Shown: piece after piece, positions 11,611 to 23,630 of the stretch
How positions within the stretch are numbered: position 1 is the first letter of the stretch
Layout: each line of letters opens with the position of its first letter
Source of the DNA: Strix aluco
Taxonomy: Eukaryota; Chordata; Aves; Strigiformes; Strigidae
Reading direction: 5' to 3'
DNA: 64,000 bases
NCBI RefSeq assembly: GCF_031877795.1
Contig: NC_133940.1
Location: 14,013,985 to 14,077,984, forward strand
Program-made: the position numbers and the translations under genes
The notes under the pieces: model-generated
What the model was told of the DNA's origin: nothing
Database searches by the model: none
The model's input: only the letters and a program-made list of their open reading frames with translations

Positions 11611-12897
11611 AAAAGTAAGCACAACTCCACCTGAGAGCTGGGAGATGCTGGCCAGGAGGACAATGGTCTCATGTTGGAGCCCCACAGGCCAACACACAGT
11701 ACTGCCCCGTGGACTACAGTCTGCACTTCTCCAGGGAAAAAGAGAAGGATTTTTATCACTGTGCATGCTCTAAGCTCTGTCACTCATGTTTGGCTGCTAC
11801 TGAATGAGCCGCTCTTCCAAAAACGGGCTCTGAGAGACGGGAGGGGGAATCCCAGCACAGCACCGTGGCACAGCATCCCACTGAGGGCAGAGGGGTTTTG
11901 CCCCACATCAAGGTGAGACAGAGCCAAAACACCTCATTGGCAGCAGTCAAAGTGTGCTCACAGCCCTCCTCCTTCCTGCAGCTGCCTTCCCCTGCCTTTA
12001 GCTCCCAAGAGAGGGGGATGAATGTAGGGGCTTCGTGCATACCACATGAGAGACAAACTGCTTTGAATAATTTAAAGTACATTCTCTCAAGGCATTGAGC
12101 AGACTTGAGCATGTCTTATTTTTCATTGCTTTGTATTATGCGTGTAAGAGACTCTAAATTACAACAACTGCTACCCTAATTTCTTTAAAAGTAACTGCCT
12201 ATAGGGCATGGTGAATAGAATTTAACTTTTCTCAAAGTTAAATATTCTTTATTTCGGCACAGATCTCCAGTGGAGAATCTGACACCCTTAAACCAGGAGG
12301 TATTTTTCACTCTCCTACAAGTGTGACTCAAATATGTATTGACTACAGAAATTATTTTCAACCTGCAAATAAAGAGTTGCAAAGAGACAGCGTTTACACT
12401 GACAGATGTCCTGGACTTTAATATTAATGGCATTCCCAAGTTTGCTCCCAGGAGTCAGTCTAACAGTTGTTGACTTAATGATTTTTTAAAGAACAATAAG
12501 TCATGAAATGTTATGTCATCTATTTTGAAGTATCATTTATTCTGGGTCAGGGGAAAAAAAACCTGCTCAAGACTCTTATTTCATTGGGTTTTCTTTCTTT
12601 TATTTTAACCATTTAGTCCTGCAGTAAGTCTGAAAATGTTGGTCAAATGACTTATTGTCTCACTATGAGACTGTTACAATTAAGAGATTTTTTTTCTTAA
12701 TGAAATATCTGTTTCCTTATATACTGTTTAGGCATTACATGTCTTGGGGGTTTTTTGCTCTCTGATTTTAAGTATCTAAGTTGGGGTCTGGGGTCTCTGC
12801 AGAGTCACCAGGAGCCTCTGTAGGTCCATTACTTGCACATAACTTCAGGATCCCTCCCTCCATGTGGGTGTGCAAGTTGGAGACAGTAAAGACCCCT
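11611..12897. other. Non-coding DNA, AT-rich second half
   Basis: No gene is recognised. The part from about 12,100 to 12,780 is AT-rich and low in open frames, of the kind that often includes conserved non-coding elements in vertebrate gene deserts, but I cannot show conservation from one sequence. Confidence 0.5.
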
Positions 12898-12957
12898 GGC
12901 ATGGCATGGAATGACACGGCATGGCCTAGCACAGCACAACACGGCATGGCACAGCAC
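12898..12957 (+). repeat. Degenerate pentanucleotide tandem repeat, 12 units
   Basis: Twelve consecutive 5-base units follow the pattern RGCAY (ggcat, ggcat, ggaat, gacac, ggcat, ggcct, agcac, agcac, aacac, ggcat, ggcac, agcac). Each unit differs from its neighbours by one or two bases, so it is an old, diverged microsatellite. Confidence 0.85.
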
Positions 12958-15900
12958 AGGGGACCTGCCCTTTGTGGGGGCCTGGGGAGGCTGTGAGGCA
13001 GGACCTGGCTTAGAGACAGAGTTACAGGAGGGTTTATCTGCCGGCAGTGAGGGAGGTGGGACAAAGAAAGGAGTTACAGAGGCAAAGCTTTGCTAAAGTG
13101 ACAGGAAAACCTATTATTTCATGGCAAAATCTCAGCTGCAAATGAGACACACCTCAAATCCTTCCACTCCCCCTGAAAAAGCAGAGTGTCCTAACCATGT
13201 GGCAGCCTCACCCCTGCAGGGCTGGGCCTTCACCCCCATGTTTTCCCATCCATTTTAGCATCCCCAGAGCTGACTCTGTGCCATGCTTCAGTGGCACTGC
13301 CAGGGATGAAGCTCAGTGTGTTTCTGGTCCAGATCAGGAGGATAATTCACTTAAGGGTTTTAGCCTGGGAGAAGAGCCATGCTACACCCCAGCAGCAGGG
13401 CCAAGGGCACAGTCCCATGAGTCAGCTGTCCTGGTTTCAATGGTTCAACTCAAAACCAGCAAGGAGACATATAATAAATCCCTGAAATTTACAGCAAAGT
13501 TTATTCTTAACTGTATCAAACCGTAACTGTGTTATAGCCAAGCAAATATGAAATTCCTTCAGGAGTTCCTGGCACCACGGCAAACCCCAAAGGCAGAAGG
13601 ATGTCAGAACTGCTGTGCTGTGTTCGGCATCACCACCCGCTGCCTGGCCTGGATGGCTGCTGGCGCTGCACAGCATCCCAGACCCTCCAACCGCACTGGT
13701 CCACGTGTGTCTGCGCCATGCAGGCTGCTGTCCGGCCCTCCCAGAAACAATTATATTCTCTGAAGCATAAGAGCTGGTGGTTCTGGGGACTGAAGCTGAT
13801 GGGTGAGGAATCACATCCGTGTGAAGGGATCTGACAAGACAGGAGCGACCCCACTGGGAAATTTCTGCTGCTGCCTGAACCCTCTTGACAGGTGGGAAAT
13901 TTCTCCCCCTGTCCTTTCATTTGCTTTTGTGTATACAGAATCAACATGAAGGTAGCCATTGCTGATGAGCCCATCTCAGTGCCCTCCTGTGTGCTGGTTT
14001 TAGGACAGAGGTAGGAGCAGACAGGCTGCCCAAGTGTGCCATCCCTCCAGCTAAGCAGAGATGGAAAAGAGAGTCATGTCTTCCAAGGCCAGGGCTCTGT
14101 GTCTAGTTAGTAATGGGAATTACTTGGGAGACAGAAGACAATGGGATAAGATTAAAATATTGTTGAATTAAAATAGTTTATGAAGCATAACACTCAAATG
14201 AACCCTGAGCTCTAACCAGTGACCAAGATCCCCAAAGCCTTTGATGGCATTACTGCCTTCCAGGGCAAAGTTGCTTATCTGGCTTTGATGTTTGGCAGAT
14301 CAGCCTGCCCTCTGCTTTGAAGGGACCAAAGCTGAAACTAAGCTGTCAAATCATTAAACCAGATCAGGCTTTGATTCAGGTTTTCAACCTGCCCAGGCCC
14401 ACATGTTCCAGCCACCCAATTCTGCAATAGCTCGTGGATCCATCGTCGTGATGGAGGAGATGTATTTTTTCTGGAATGAACAGTAATTTGGTATTAATAG
14501 TTGGCACATCACTTCCCTCTAAAGCAGTGCTACACAAACAAGAGGGATCTCTAAAGAGACACTATCAAAAATGAGAGGTCAGAAGGGAAGCAGAAGAGCT
14601 CAGGTACTCAAAAGCAGCCTGGGGCATGGTTTGTGTTATGTGACAGCTGGTAAGATTAAATTGTTTGGAGAAGAACAGCAAAAGCTTTTTCTTGTCTTTT
14701 TTTCTCCCCCCAGTACTATTTTAATCAGTTTGGCAGGCAAAATTAGGTCTGCAAGGCATCTATCACCAATTTATTTTTTTATGGGTAAACATTTTTAAAA
14801 TGACAGATGTTTCTATGGAGACTTGAATCCCATGGTTACTTGACAAGTCATAGAAAATCAGACCAGGGGCTTGTAACCTGTAATATCTCCCATGTCCATG
14901 CTATGGTAATAGAAAATACCCACCTTGCTTTGTGAGACAGTTTCCAAGGACAGATGTGTTAGTGTTTGTAAAGCACCTGGAGATCTCGTGAGGAGCAGCA
15001 TTGCAGGCTGTGTTTAGAGCCAGGTCCTGTTCCCGATGAGGACAGCAGCAAAGCTGGGACCTGAAGATGGTTTTCAAGACTTCTAGGTGCTTTACCTTCC
15101 TACTTCAACAATATTTAACATTACACACACATCCACGCATGTATATATGAAAACCAATAAGTAAGATTTAATTATTACTTTCCCCATAATGATACAGCTG
15201 CACTATTCTGGGAATCATTTTATTGCAGCATTTAGAAACAAATTAGTCTTGTCAATAACTGCTGAGTGACAAGTGTGTTGTGTCATCTCCTCCTGGATGT
15301 TTCCTTCTCCCTCTCTGATGTATTTAAGTACAGACTAGCACTTTTCACTTGCTGTTTCTCTTCATTGAGGAGCAAAGCTGTGACTCTTGTCTAGCCCTGG
15401 TAAAGGAGATGGACACCTGACTCTCTCTTCCTGGCCAGGTTTCTGCCAGGTTAAAGGGATTTGGCTGCTCTGAGATGAGCCCTGGTGTCACCCCACCAGC
15501 CCTGTGGATCCTCAGCCCAGAAATAGGGCATTTGAGTCTTGCAGGATGTCCCAGTCCTCAGAGTTCAATCACCTTTTTTTCCCCATGTAAATTCAGTGGC
15601 ACAAGTGACAGTCACTCTGCACTCCCTCCTGCAGACTTCACTTTTGTCTTGCCACTAAAATAATTTTAAAGTGAAATCTGATGGAAACAGCCTTGGGAGG
15701 GCTCAGCTGCCCTGGACACGCCTCTCCCACCCTGCTCCGAGCCTGTGAGCAGCTCTTAGTTTTCCCAAGCCTGTTTTTTTCAGTAGGGCTGTTAGGAGAA
15801 AGCCAAGCATTCAGCTAACAGCCCCTTTGCTCTTTGCTAGCAGGGACCCGGGGCTGGCATTGCTGCAGTTGAAGCCTGGGTAGCAGCATGGTGTGATGCT

Positions 15901-16031
15901 CCTGCTCCTCCTCTGCCTCCTGCCTCCCAGCTGCCAGCCTCCCTCGCCATGGGGACCCTCTCCCAACAGCTCCCAGAGGCCTCTGCCAAGCTTATCCTTC
16001 CCCTGCATTGCCCAGCATCCCAGCAAGCCCT
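12958..16031. other. Non-coding single-copy DNA
   Basis: No gene is supported. Open frames around 13,197-13,974 overlap on both strands and look like GC-rich chance frames. A loose inverted repeat (ctggttt at 13431-13437 and aaaccag at 13453-13459) is present. From 14,100 to 15,250 the DNA is AT-richer. Nothing else stands out. Confidence 0.5.
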
Positions 16032-16127
16032 TTCACAAGAGTGTGCACTAAAGTGTGTGCAAAAGCGTGCACTAAAGCATGCACAAAAATGTACACTAAA
16101 TCATGCATTAAAGCTTGCACAAGAACA
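16032..16127 (+). repeat. 12-bp minisatellite, about 8 units
   Basis: The unit is close to tgcactaaagcr. Units begin at 16032, 16044, 16056, 16068, 16080, 16092, 16104 and 16116. Alternate units favour 'actaaa' and 'acaaaa/gcaaaa', suggesting a 24-bp higher-order period. Because 12 is a multiple of 3, the plus-strand frame through it reads as a four-residue repeat of the Ala-Leu-Lys / Ala-Gln-Lys type. I take that as a by-product rather than a gene. Confidence 0.85.
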
Positions 16128-19100
16128 CGCGCAGCATTTCCCACTCGGATTTTAAGGCACTTCAAAATCGTATGACTTTAGGATTTTTTTTCCACCCACA
16201 GCAGCAGACCGTTGCGGAAAACAGAGTTACACAGAAGCTAAAGCCCCAGCCAGCATGAGGATAACTGCTTAACAGCCTCCTGGGGCTCAGGGAATCACAA
16301 GCCAAAACAGCCATGCTGCTGCCCGCGTGTGGGACACGGTGTCTGGGTTTTCCTACATGATGCTAGTGTGAAAAAGGGAGTGACCTCTGATTAATTACCC
16401 CCTGCTCCACTGGTGCCTCCTGGCAGTGGCTCTGCTCTGCTGGGTGATAGGGCATCCCCTCTCCAAGACAAACAATCAGAGTGAGGGAAGAGGCCACTCC
16501 TGCTGTTCCCAGCCCTTGCATATGGCCACCTTCAAGGCATTCATATGTGTAAGATATATATATATATATATATGGTGTCTATAAGAAGACCTGAACACAG
16601 GCTCGGGTTCCAGCCAAAGCCAAGAAGTGCAAATCCAGGGCTGGAGAAAACATGGTCAAGGGGAGAGAGTTGCTCTGTGGGATGTCAGGACGAGACTGTA
16701 ATAGGGGTAAAACTCAGAAACCCAAGCAAGGCATTTGGATGGACTCAGTGCGACATCACAGGGACTGCGAAGAGTGCTCTGGTAAGCTGATAACTGCTCT
16801 GAGGCCGATCGCTTTAAAGACTGAACTGATTGAAGCAGCCTGCCAAGAACAAATATCTGTTCTTCTCACACACGTCTTATAAAATTAAAGATCCAGTGTT
16901 GTTCACCAACTGCTTGGAGCTCATTAGGGAGGAGAGGGGGGAGGTGGCTGAGAGAATCCATCATTCACTGCTAAGTGCCAAAATGCCATTTAGTACATGG
17001 GATTCAACTTGCTGCTGCTCATGAGAATGGCAGAAAATCATCCCAGCTCAGGCAGAATTTAGTAGCACAAATCTGCTATTGCTGCGGCGCTCAGTGTAGC
17101 CTTTTGCTTTGCACATTCACATGGTTTGCCAGCCCAGGAGGTTTCTTTTTCACCTGGAGGTAGCTGATCTCCCATGAAATGCCAGTAGCCCTGACTCTGT
17201 GGCGGCAGGCTGGTCCCCAGTCATTCCTGGAGCCTGTGGGCTGCGGCCCATGTCCTCCTTCCCAGGCGCTCTGCTCCTCCTGCACTGCATGGAAATCAGC
17301 ATTGGACTGCAGAGTTTGTGTCCTCCGGTGCCTCTGACATGCTTGGGGTGGTGTGACACTGCGGGACTGGGCCTTTTGCAGTGCCTGGGGTGAGAGATGC
17401 ACAAAGTTCCCTGCTTCTACCAAAATTTGAATCATGAAAACGGGGTGTTAAGGGAAAACCTTTGGCCTATCGACAGTGTCACCTGCACCCCAGGAGTGTG
17501 TTTGGTATCTGGGTATTAGCAAAATGTTGTTTGTTTTCTGCTCCTTGAGATGAACCCCCAGCACCTCTGCCAGTGCCCCCTGCCTGGGGCAGCTGGGTCA
17601 GGGTGCAGAGTGCTGCTTCCCTCTCCTTTTTCCCTTCCAAATGAAATTGGAGCAAGCTTTTACCTTCATTTCCTCCTCTCTTCCCCAGCAAGCAGGGCTG
17701 CATAGATTCAGGCTTTACTTCCAGGCATAGGAAAGTGTTTTTGTATCAAAAAAACGAGCATCCCCTGAAGCCTCATCCTTCAAAATCAAATTTTGTTCCT
17801 TGCCCGAGGTCTCATTATACTCACTGCCTCCTCCTTGTTTGATGTCCTGTGTTGCAAGCAATCACATCAATGCTCTTTCTCATACCTACAGCTAAAATAA
17901 AATGCTTCTTTGTAAAGAAAATGTTTTGTATAGAGCTGGCAATTGCACCTACAATAGAAACTGTCGATAGGGACATACTCCCCGATAGCGCCCACAGACA
18001 GCAGCAGCTCTCCCGATGCCCTCAGCCCTTGCTGGGAGTTGGACATTTTTGACTGGGGACCATGGCCTCTGCCTGTGCTGATGGAAAATGCCTTTCTTGG
18101 TGTCAGGGCTCAATACGTTGAGGAGAAAAGCCCTTTGATTTGTTTTTCTGGCAGTTGCAACAGAAATGCAGCACAAACACTTATTCCTGTGGGAATTTTC
18201 TAGTTGAGATATCAGGCTGTTTAAGATAAGCTGGGGCTAAGCTGCCTGGAAACCAACATGACAGAGGAGGCTCAGCTCTCCTTCAAGTTGTGAAAATATT
18301 CCCAGACACGATTTTGGGTCAGGAAAAGGTGTGATGGAGCATGTGAATGCTGCAGCCAGAGCCTCCAGCCTCTCCCTCCTGCTTGGAGGCCTGAGGGGTG
18401 CACTGCAACAGAAATATTGCAAACCACCCCACAGAAAACAACTGCAACATGCAATATTTTAGTTTCAGCTCTTTCAGGAGTGACTGGCATGCCTCACCCC
18501 TCATCCATCCTTTCAAGCAGCCCCGCCAGACGCTGCTCTCTGCTCTCTCGCAGCCTGCTGGGAGAATGGCACCAATTTGATCTTGCTGTTCTTTAGTCTC
18601 TTGACGAACATTATTTCCAAATTACAGCCCTGGAAATGATTTTGCCATCCCCAGCAGGAGCAGGAAAAATTAGGAGGAGACTGTGACTCCAGTCTCATGC
18701 AACTGTAAATATGCAGTGGGGAAAGTGCTAACAATGAGGTTAAACCTAACACTCATTATTGTGCGCATTGAATTCAAGGGACTGGAAAAGTGCTCAGGAA
18801 GGAAGCACATTTTTGGGCTTCATGGATCTTTTATCTGAAAACAAGATTTATAGTGTCTAAAAACCTAAATATTCTCAACAGATATATGAAATGGTCATGG
18901 CTGCTTATTGAGCAGAGGAAGCCGCAATCCCTTAGGAGAAAGCATTCTCCCTCAGTGTAAACCTCACTGCCACGTCAGCAGTCCCATGTCCCCTTGGGTT
19001 TAAATAGGTGAATGACTCTTTGCAGCCTTCTCTACAAAGAAAAGCCAATGACAGCCCTAAGCACCAACTGATGGGGCAGATCCAGCCCGGGTAGGGAACT

Positions 19101-22100
19101 GGGGTCGTGTGGGGTCTCCCCCGGGGGACCCACCCTACAGAGGAAGGCAACCCCACGGAGGGCACAATGATTGATGTGGCAAAACAAAATCCATTCCCCG
19201 ACATTTACTTTAAAGATTTGTTTCATCTCCCCTAGGAGATGGGAGATGCTGGCTTTGCTGTGCGGGTGCCCAGGTGCCTGTTTGCCCTGGGCAACACAGC
19301 TCAGGGACCCTGCAGCGTGACGCAGCCCCTTTCCGCCTTCCTCATAAACCAGCAATCCTTCCTCTCGCCCAACCACATTAATATCTCCCAGCGTCTCTTT
19401 CAGTTCTTGAATAATTAATACAGCTGGAAAATAAAAGTTGTAGGTGTTTGTTTTCCTTCCCAGAAGACTGTTGTTGTTGTGGTTTTTCCTCCTAAGCTCT
19501 GCCTGCTGCATGTGTGGGCTTTGCAACCAGCCCCACTGCACATCCTGGGACGGACTGCAGAGGTGCTCAGGTGCTTAAATAGGGGATTAATTACATCAAA
19601 ATCTGGCCTTATTTCTATTGATTAACAGCAGCCCAAAATTAAGGCATTACTTAAGGAAAACTCAAGGCAAAAACAATTTGGTTGCCTGCTAGAAACTGAT
19701 GGTGAATTGACTGCTAAACTGGACTCAAAATTAGGGATAATCCATCTATGTTGTCACTTCCCAACACATGAAGCACAGCAGCCATCCATCAGCCCTGGGA
19801 CACTGAGATCACGCAGGCAACTGCCTGTTGCAGTAAGGCAGGCTCAGAGGAGAAGCAACGCTGTTCTGCCGGGAGTGGCACCCTTCCCAATCACTCCTGA
19901 TGGCCAAATAACTTCTAAAAAACATTAGTGCTTTCTGGAGGAATGCTGGAGCCATATTTCTGTGTCATTTGCTCTAGTAATTATCATTTATTTGGGCCTG
20001 TTGTGGGTTGGCAGGAAGGATGGGTAAGCAATAATATAGTGGGTTATTAATTATGCTGCTTTATAAACTCTCCATCTTATCTACAAGCAGATCTTTAGTC
20101 TGATGAGAAGCCTATGCATGCAAGTACAGCAAGTTACAAGGTATTATTAGTGGTACCACATCACCGTTTACAGAGATCCAACCCCACTTCCATCTAGAAA
20201 TGAATTAAACAAGACCTTTTTCATAAGTTTGCGTGAAAAATGGATCTAAAATGACGTCCTCCATGGGGATGTTATTTTTAAACCAGAATTGCATTTTCAC
20301 TGCTACAGCCACGTCAGCCTTGCAGCAGGGGCGTTAGATTAAACAGCAAAATTTAAATAAATGGCACTTTAAAAATGCCCTCAAGTCAGCCACTTCCCAA
20401 AGATGAGATGTGTGCAGGGAGAGATCACCAGCTTGGTCGTGGAGTGAGCATCTCTCCTGGACAGGGACGCTCCTCTGCTCGACACAGCAAGCCCAGGTCA
20501 GGCAGGAGACCCCCATTTGATCCTGGCTAGCCCCTATGCCTTATCATTCCCTATTGACTATTTAGACAGTCTTTCAGCATCACTAAGCAATTAAGCAAGT
20601 CAGAAATTTGCTTTCTCACATTTCTCAGGTCAGAAATTACCTGGCACAAAATCCAGCAAAGCTTCCTTTGGCCCTTACCACCTGGACTGGAGCCCATTGC
20701 CATAGTTTTCCCAGCTTAACAACACAAATCCATGGAGGCTTTACTTCTTCTCTCTTCCATCAGTTGGGTTTTGCATAGTCTCAGAAATTTGGCTGAAATA
20801 CAGGAAGGTACTCAAGACACAGAGAATATAATGTTGATAAACCTCTTTGTTCTTATTAGCAGTTTTACCAAGAACTATATTGCCTTTCATCCTTGCTGTC
20901 CGAGTTATGCAAAGTTTCCCTATTTCCCAAATACTCAAGCCAAACAAGTAGGCTCCCCTCTACCCCATCCTTGTCTCCTTGTACCTCTGTGAAAACACAG
21001 ATGGGATTTTTCAGAATAACTCACCGTTACTGTTGTCAAATGTTGTTAAAATAATCTTTTTACAAAGTTGCCTGCTTTATGGTGATTTTTTTTATTGCCA
21101 GGCATCTTTTTTTCTTTTAAGAAAAGCTATCCTTTTGTATTTTCCTCTTTGAAAAACTCCTTTAAAAAATTTCCTCCTCTGAATTGCTGTAACAGAAATC
21201 ACTTCCCTGACCTTTCTGCTTTTTAAGAAATGGGAAAATCAGAGACAATAAATGAAAAACGTCTGAGTCACATTGACAGCAATATGGCTTGGTTCAGGAA
21301 AAAAATATTAGTTACCACTATTTTCCTAATTTGTTTCTGTTTTTCAGCCCTGTCTCCTGAGCCTGTGATACATCTTGGGGATGGTGTTTATGGCTTCTGT
21401 TCGTACAGGCACTGCTACACCTGGGAACGACAGCTGTACTTTCCAGCCCTATATACAGAGGGGAAGATGGTGGTAGGATTTATAGCTTGGGGCTGTTGAA
21501 GTAGTAATGTGAAGGGCAGTTTCTGACTGTGGTGGTGCTGCAGGAGGTTGGATGCTCACTAGCTCCTTTGCCAGTACTTTTGTACATGAATTTGCCTCTG
21601 ATTTTAGCACCCAATGAACTGTGTGGTCCCCCCAGCCAAGTGTCCCCAGCTTGACACAGAGTCCAGCTTCCTCCCAGGTTCACGAGCAGGCTCAGCCCCA
21701 AGGGTGTTATCCGTGGTGATACCTGTATGACCACGGCATTGGAAAACAGATGCAAAAAGGAAAAAAAAAAAATTAGTATGTAAGGAAAAAAAGCTAACAT
21801 GAGCAAAAGAAGTGTAATCAGATGAGTTATCACATGGCAAATTCCTTCCAGACCTAGACCAGGGAGACATGGAGGAGGCCATTTAAAGTTCATTTCAGGA
21901 AAATAAAAGGGAGGAATAGGAGTCAAAGCCAATGTGATTTAAGAGTGAAAGGAAACGCAATGGCTCAGACACGCAAGGCGGTAGGAGCCAGGCTGCTGCG
22001 GGCACAGGCTGGGGAAGGAAGGCAGAGCTCCTCTGAGAGACCCTGTGCTCAGGCAGGAACCAAAGGACACGTCCGGAATTGGCAACCAAACATCAAAGAC

Positions 22101-23458
22101 GTTGTTCTGAGCAAACATTAAGGATTTGGGGTTTTTTTTTCACAAAATTGTTGATAATTGTCTAATATTACGGAAATTGCCTCTTCTTAGGTGACTTGTG
22201 AACCACCTCTGCCTGCCACTCGGGAAGGGCACAGCCGGAAGCCCACAGGGCAGGAGATGATAAAGCCAGCACATGTTTTTTTTCCATTCTATCTATTTTT
22301 ATCATGAGGGAGCTTTAAAGATCAGAGTTGGGCAGAAATTCTGCCTTTTTAGGGAGTGCAGAATGGAAAGTGTCTCTGACACTTCAGAAGCCACGTTAAA
22401 AAGCAGGACTGCACACAAAGCACTGGAAATTCAACCACAACTCTAGAAAAGCAGAGTTATAAACTGTAAATTATAACCTGGTATGAGGTGGGCATGCTCA
22501 GTGGATGGACACCCAAGGCATCCTTATTTTCTATAAATTCCCCAAACGTGACATGGAGGGCCATTTTCATACAATGCAAGGTGTCAGTGAGGTGCTGGGT
22601 GTTGCAGCTGTGACAACGGCACAGAGCGTAAGCCCCAGTGCTGGAATGGACCCAGCACCCCCCAGCTGCACCAACTCGATCAGGCCAAGAGCGAGTGGGA
22701 GGCTTGCTTTTGAGCTCAGATACCAGATAGGCACTGTATGTATGATCACTGTTTTTTACTGTTTTCTCTTGCAAAGATCATCTAACCGGCTGTCTCCACA
22801 GATGCAGACCACCGTTTGTGGTCCTGGTGCCTGCACACAGCTGGTGTGTAACTGAGCCAAGGCAGCAGTTGCTGCTTTCCCCTCTGTGCTTCAGCATTGC
22901 AGGCAGAAAATAAACTCTCTTCGCACTGGCATCCATTCCCGAATTCACAATGGCTCTTCTTTCCTTTTCCTTTCTTTTTTTTTTTTTTAAAAAAAGTATT
23001 AATCCTTAAAAATGGGGAGTCCATCAAGATAAGAGACTGCTCTTAACCCATGCATCAGCCAGAGCCCCAAAGAGCACCCCTCAACAAGGTTGCAGCAAAC
23101 CAAGCTTTTGCTCCATACGGGAGGGTCAAGGATGAGCTCTGCATGCCAGTAAACACAATCGGTCCTTGCAAGGAAAACCCATGGATTTCTCCAAAGAAGG
23201 ATGAGCAGCGTGGAGATCTGAGCAGAGGCAGGCTGGAGGGAAATCAGTTTGTTTCAACATGATGATTTGAGTGTTATGGTGTGAGACGAGGATGGTGCTT
23301 AACACAAAGAGGGTTCCCACCTACTCAACACAGACCTTTCTCATGGTCCCTCTCCTCTCTCATGTTGGTTATTGGCAATGACATGGGAGGACACCCCACA
23401 CCACTGTGACATCTCAAATCCCTGTTTATGTGAGTGCCGGAGGTGCTACTTGGGAATT
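16128..23458. other. Non-coding single-copy DNA with patches of AT-rich sequence
   Basis: No gene is supported. Dinucleotide repeat (TA)n lies at 16554-16573. AT-rich patches with TAATTA-type motifs lie at about 19,580-19,640 and 19,940-20,060 and look like possible conserved non-coding elements. Poly-A or poly-T runs occur at about 21,762-21,773 and 22,976-22,990. Open frames up to 169 codons (19032-19541, minus) overlap others and show no domain. Confidence 0.5.
16554..16573. repeat. (TA)n microsatellite
   Basis: An uninterrupted alternating TA run of about 20 bases. Confidence 0.95.
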
Positions 23459-23630
23459 CCATAGAATCATAGAATCATGGAATGGTTTGGGTGGGAAAGG
23501 ACCTTTAAGATCATCTAGTTCCAATACCCCCGCCATGGGCAGGGACACCTTCTACTAGACCAGGTTGCTCAAAGCCCCGTCCAACCTGGCCTTGAACACT
23601 GCCAGGGAGGGGGCAGCCACAACTTTCCTG
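23459..23630 (-). mobile_element. CR1 LINE 3' fragment, minus strand
   Basis: On the plus strand this begins with atagaatcatagaatcatgg, the reverse complement of the CR1 octamer tail. It continues with ggaccttt..agatcatctagtt and the phrase caacctggccttgaacactg, all standard CR1 3' UTR sequence read backwards. About 170 bp remain; similarity fades at about 23,630. It is non-coding and 5'-truncated, and of opposite orientation to the two other CR1 pieces. Confidence 0.95.

Noticed and set aside
13431..13459. Inverted ctggttt/aaaccag pair considered as the end of a retroviral LTR or transposon
   Set aside because: Only seven bases match, with no paired LTR, target duplication or internal genes nearby.
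21230..21499. Plus-strand frame with a start codon and a hydrophobic, signal-peptide-like segment
   Set aside because: The hydrophobic stretch comes from T-rich DNA (tttttcag run), the frame is short, no family is recognised and there is no promoter or splice context.
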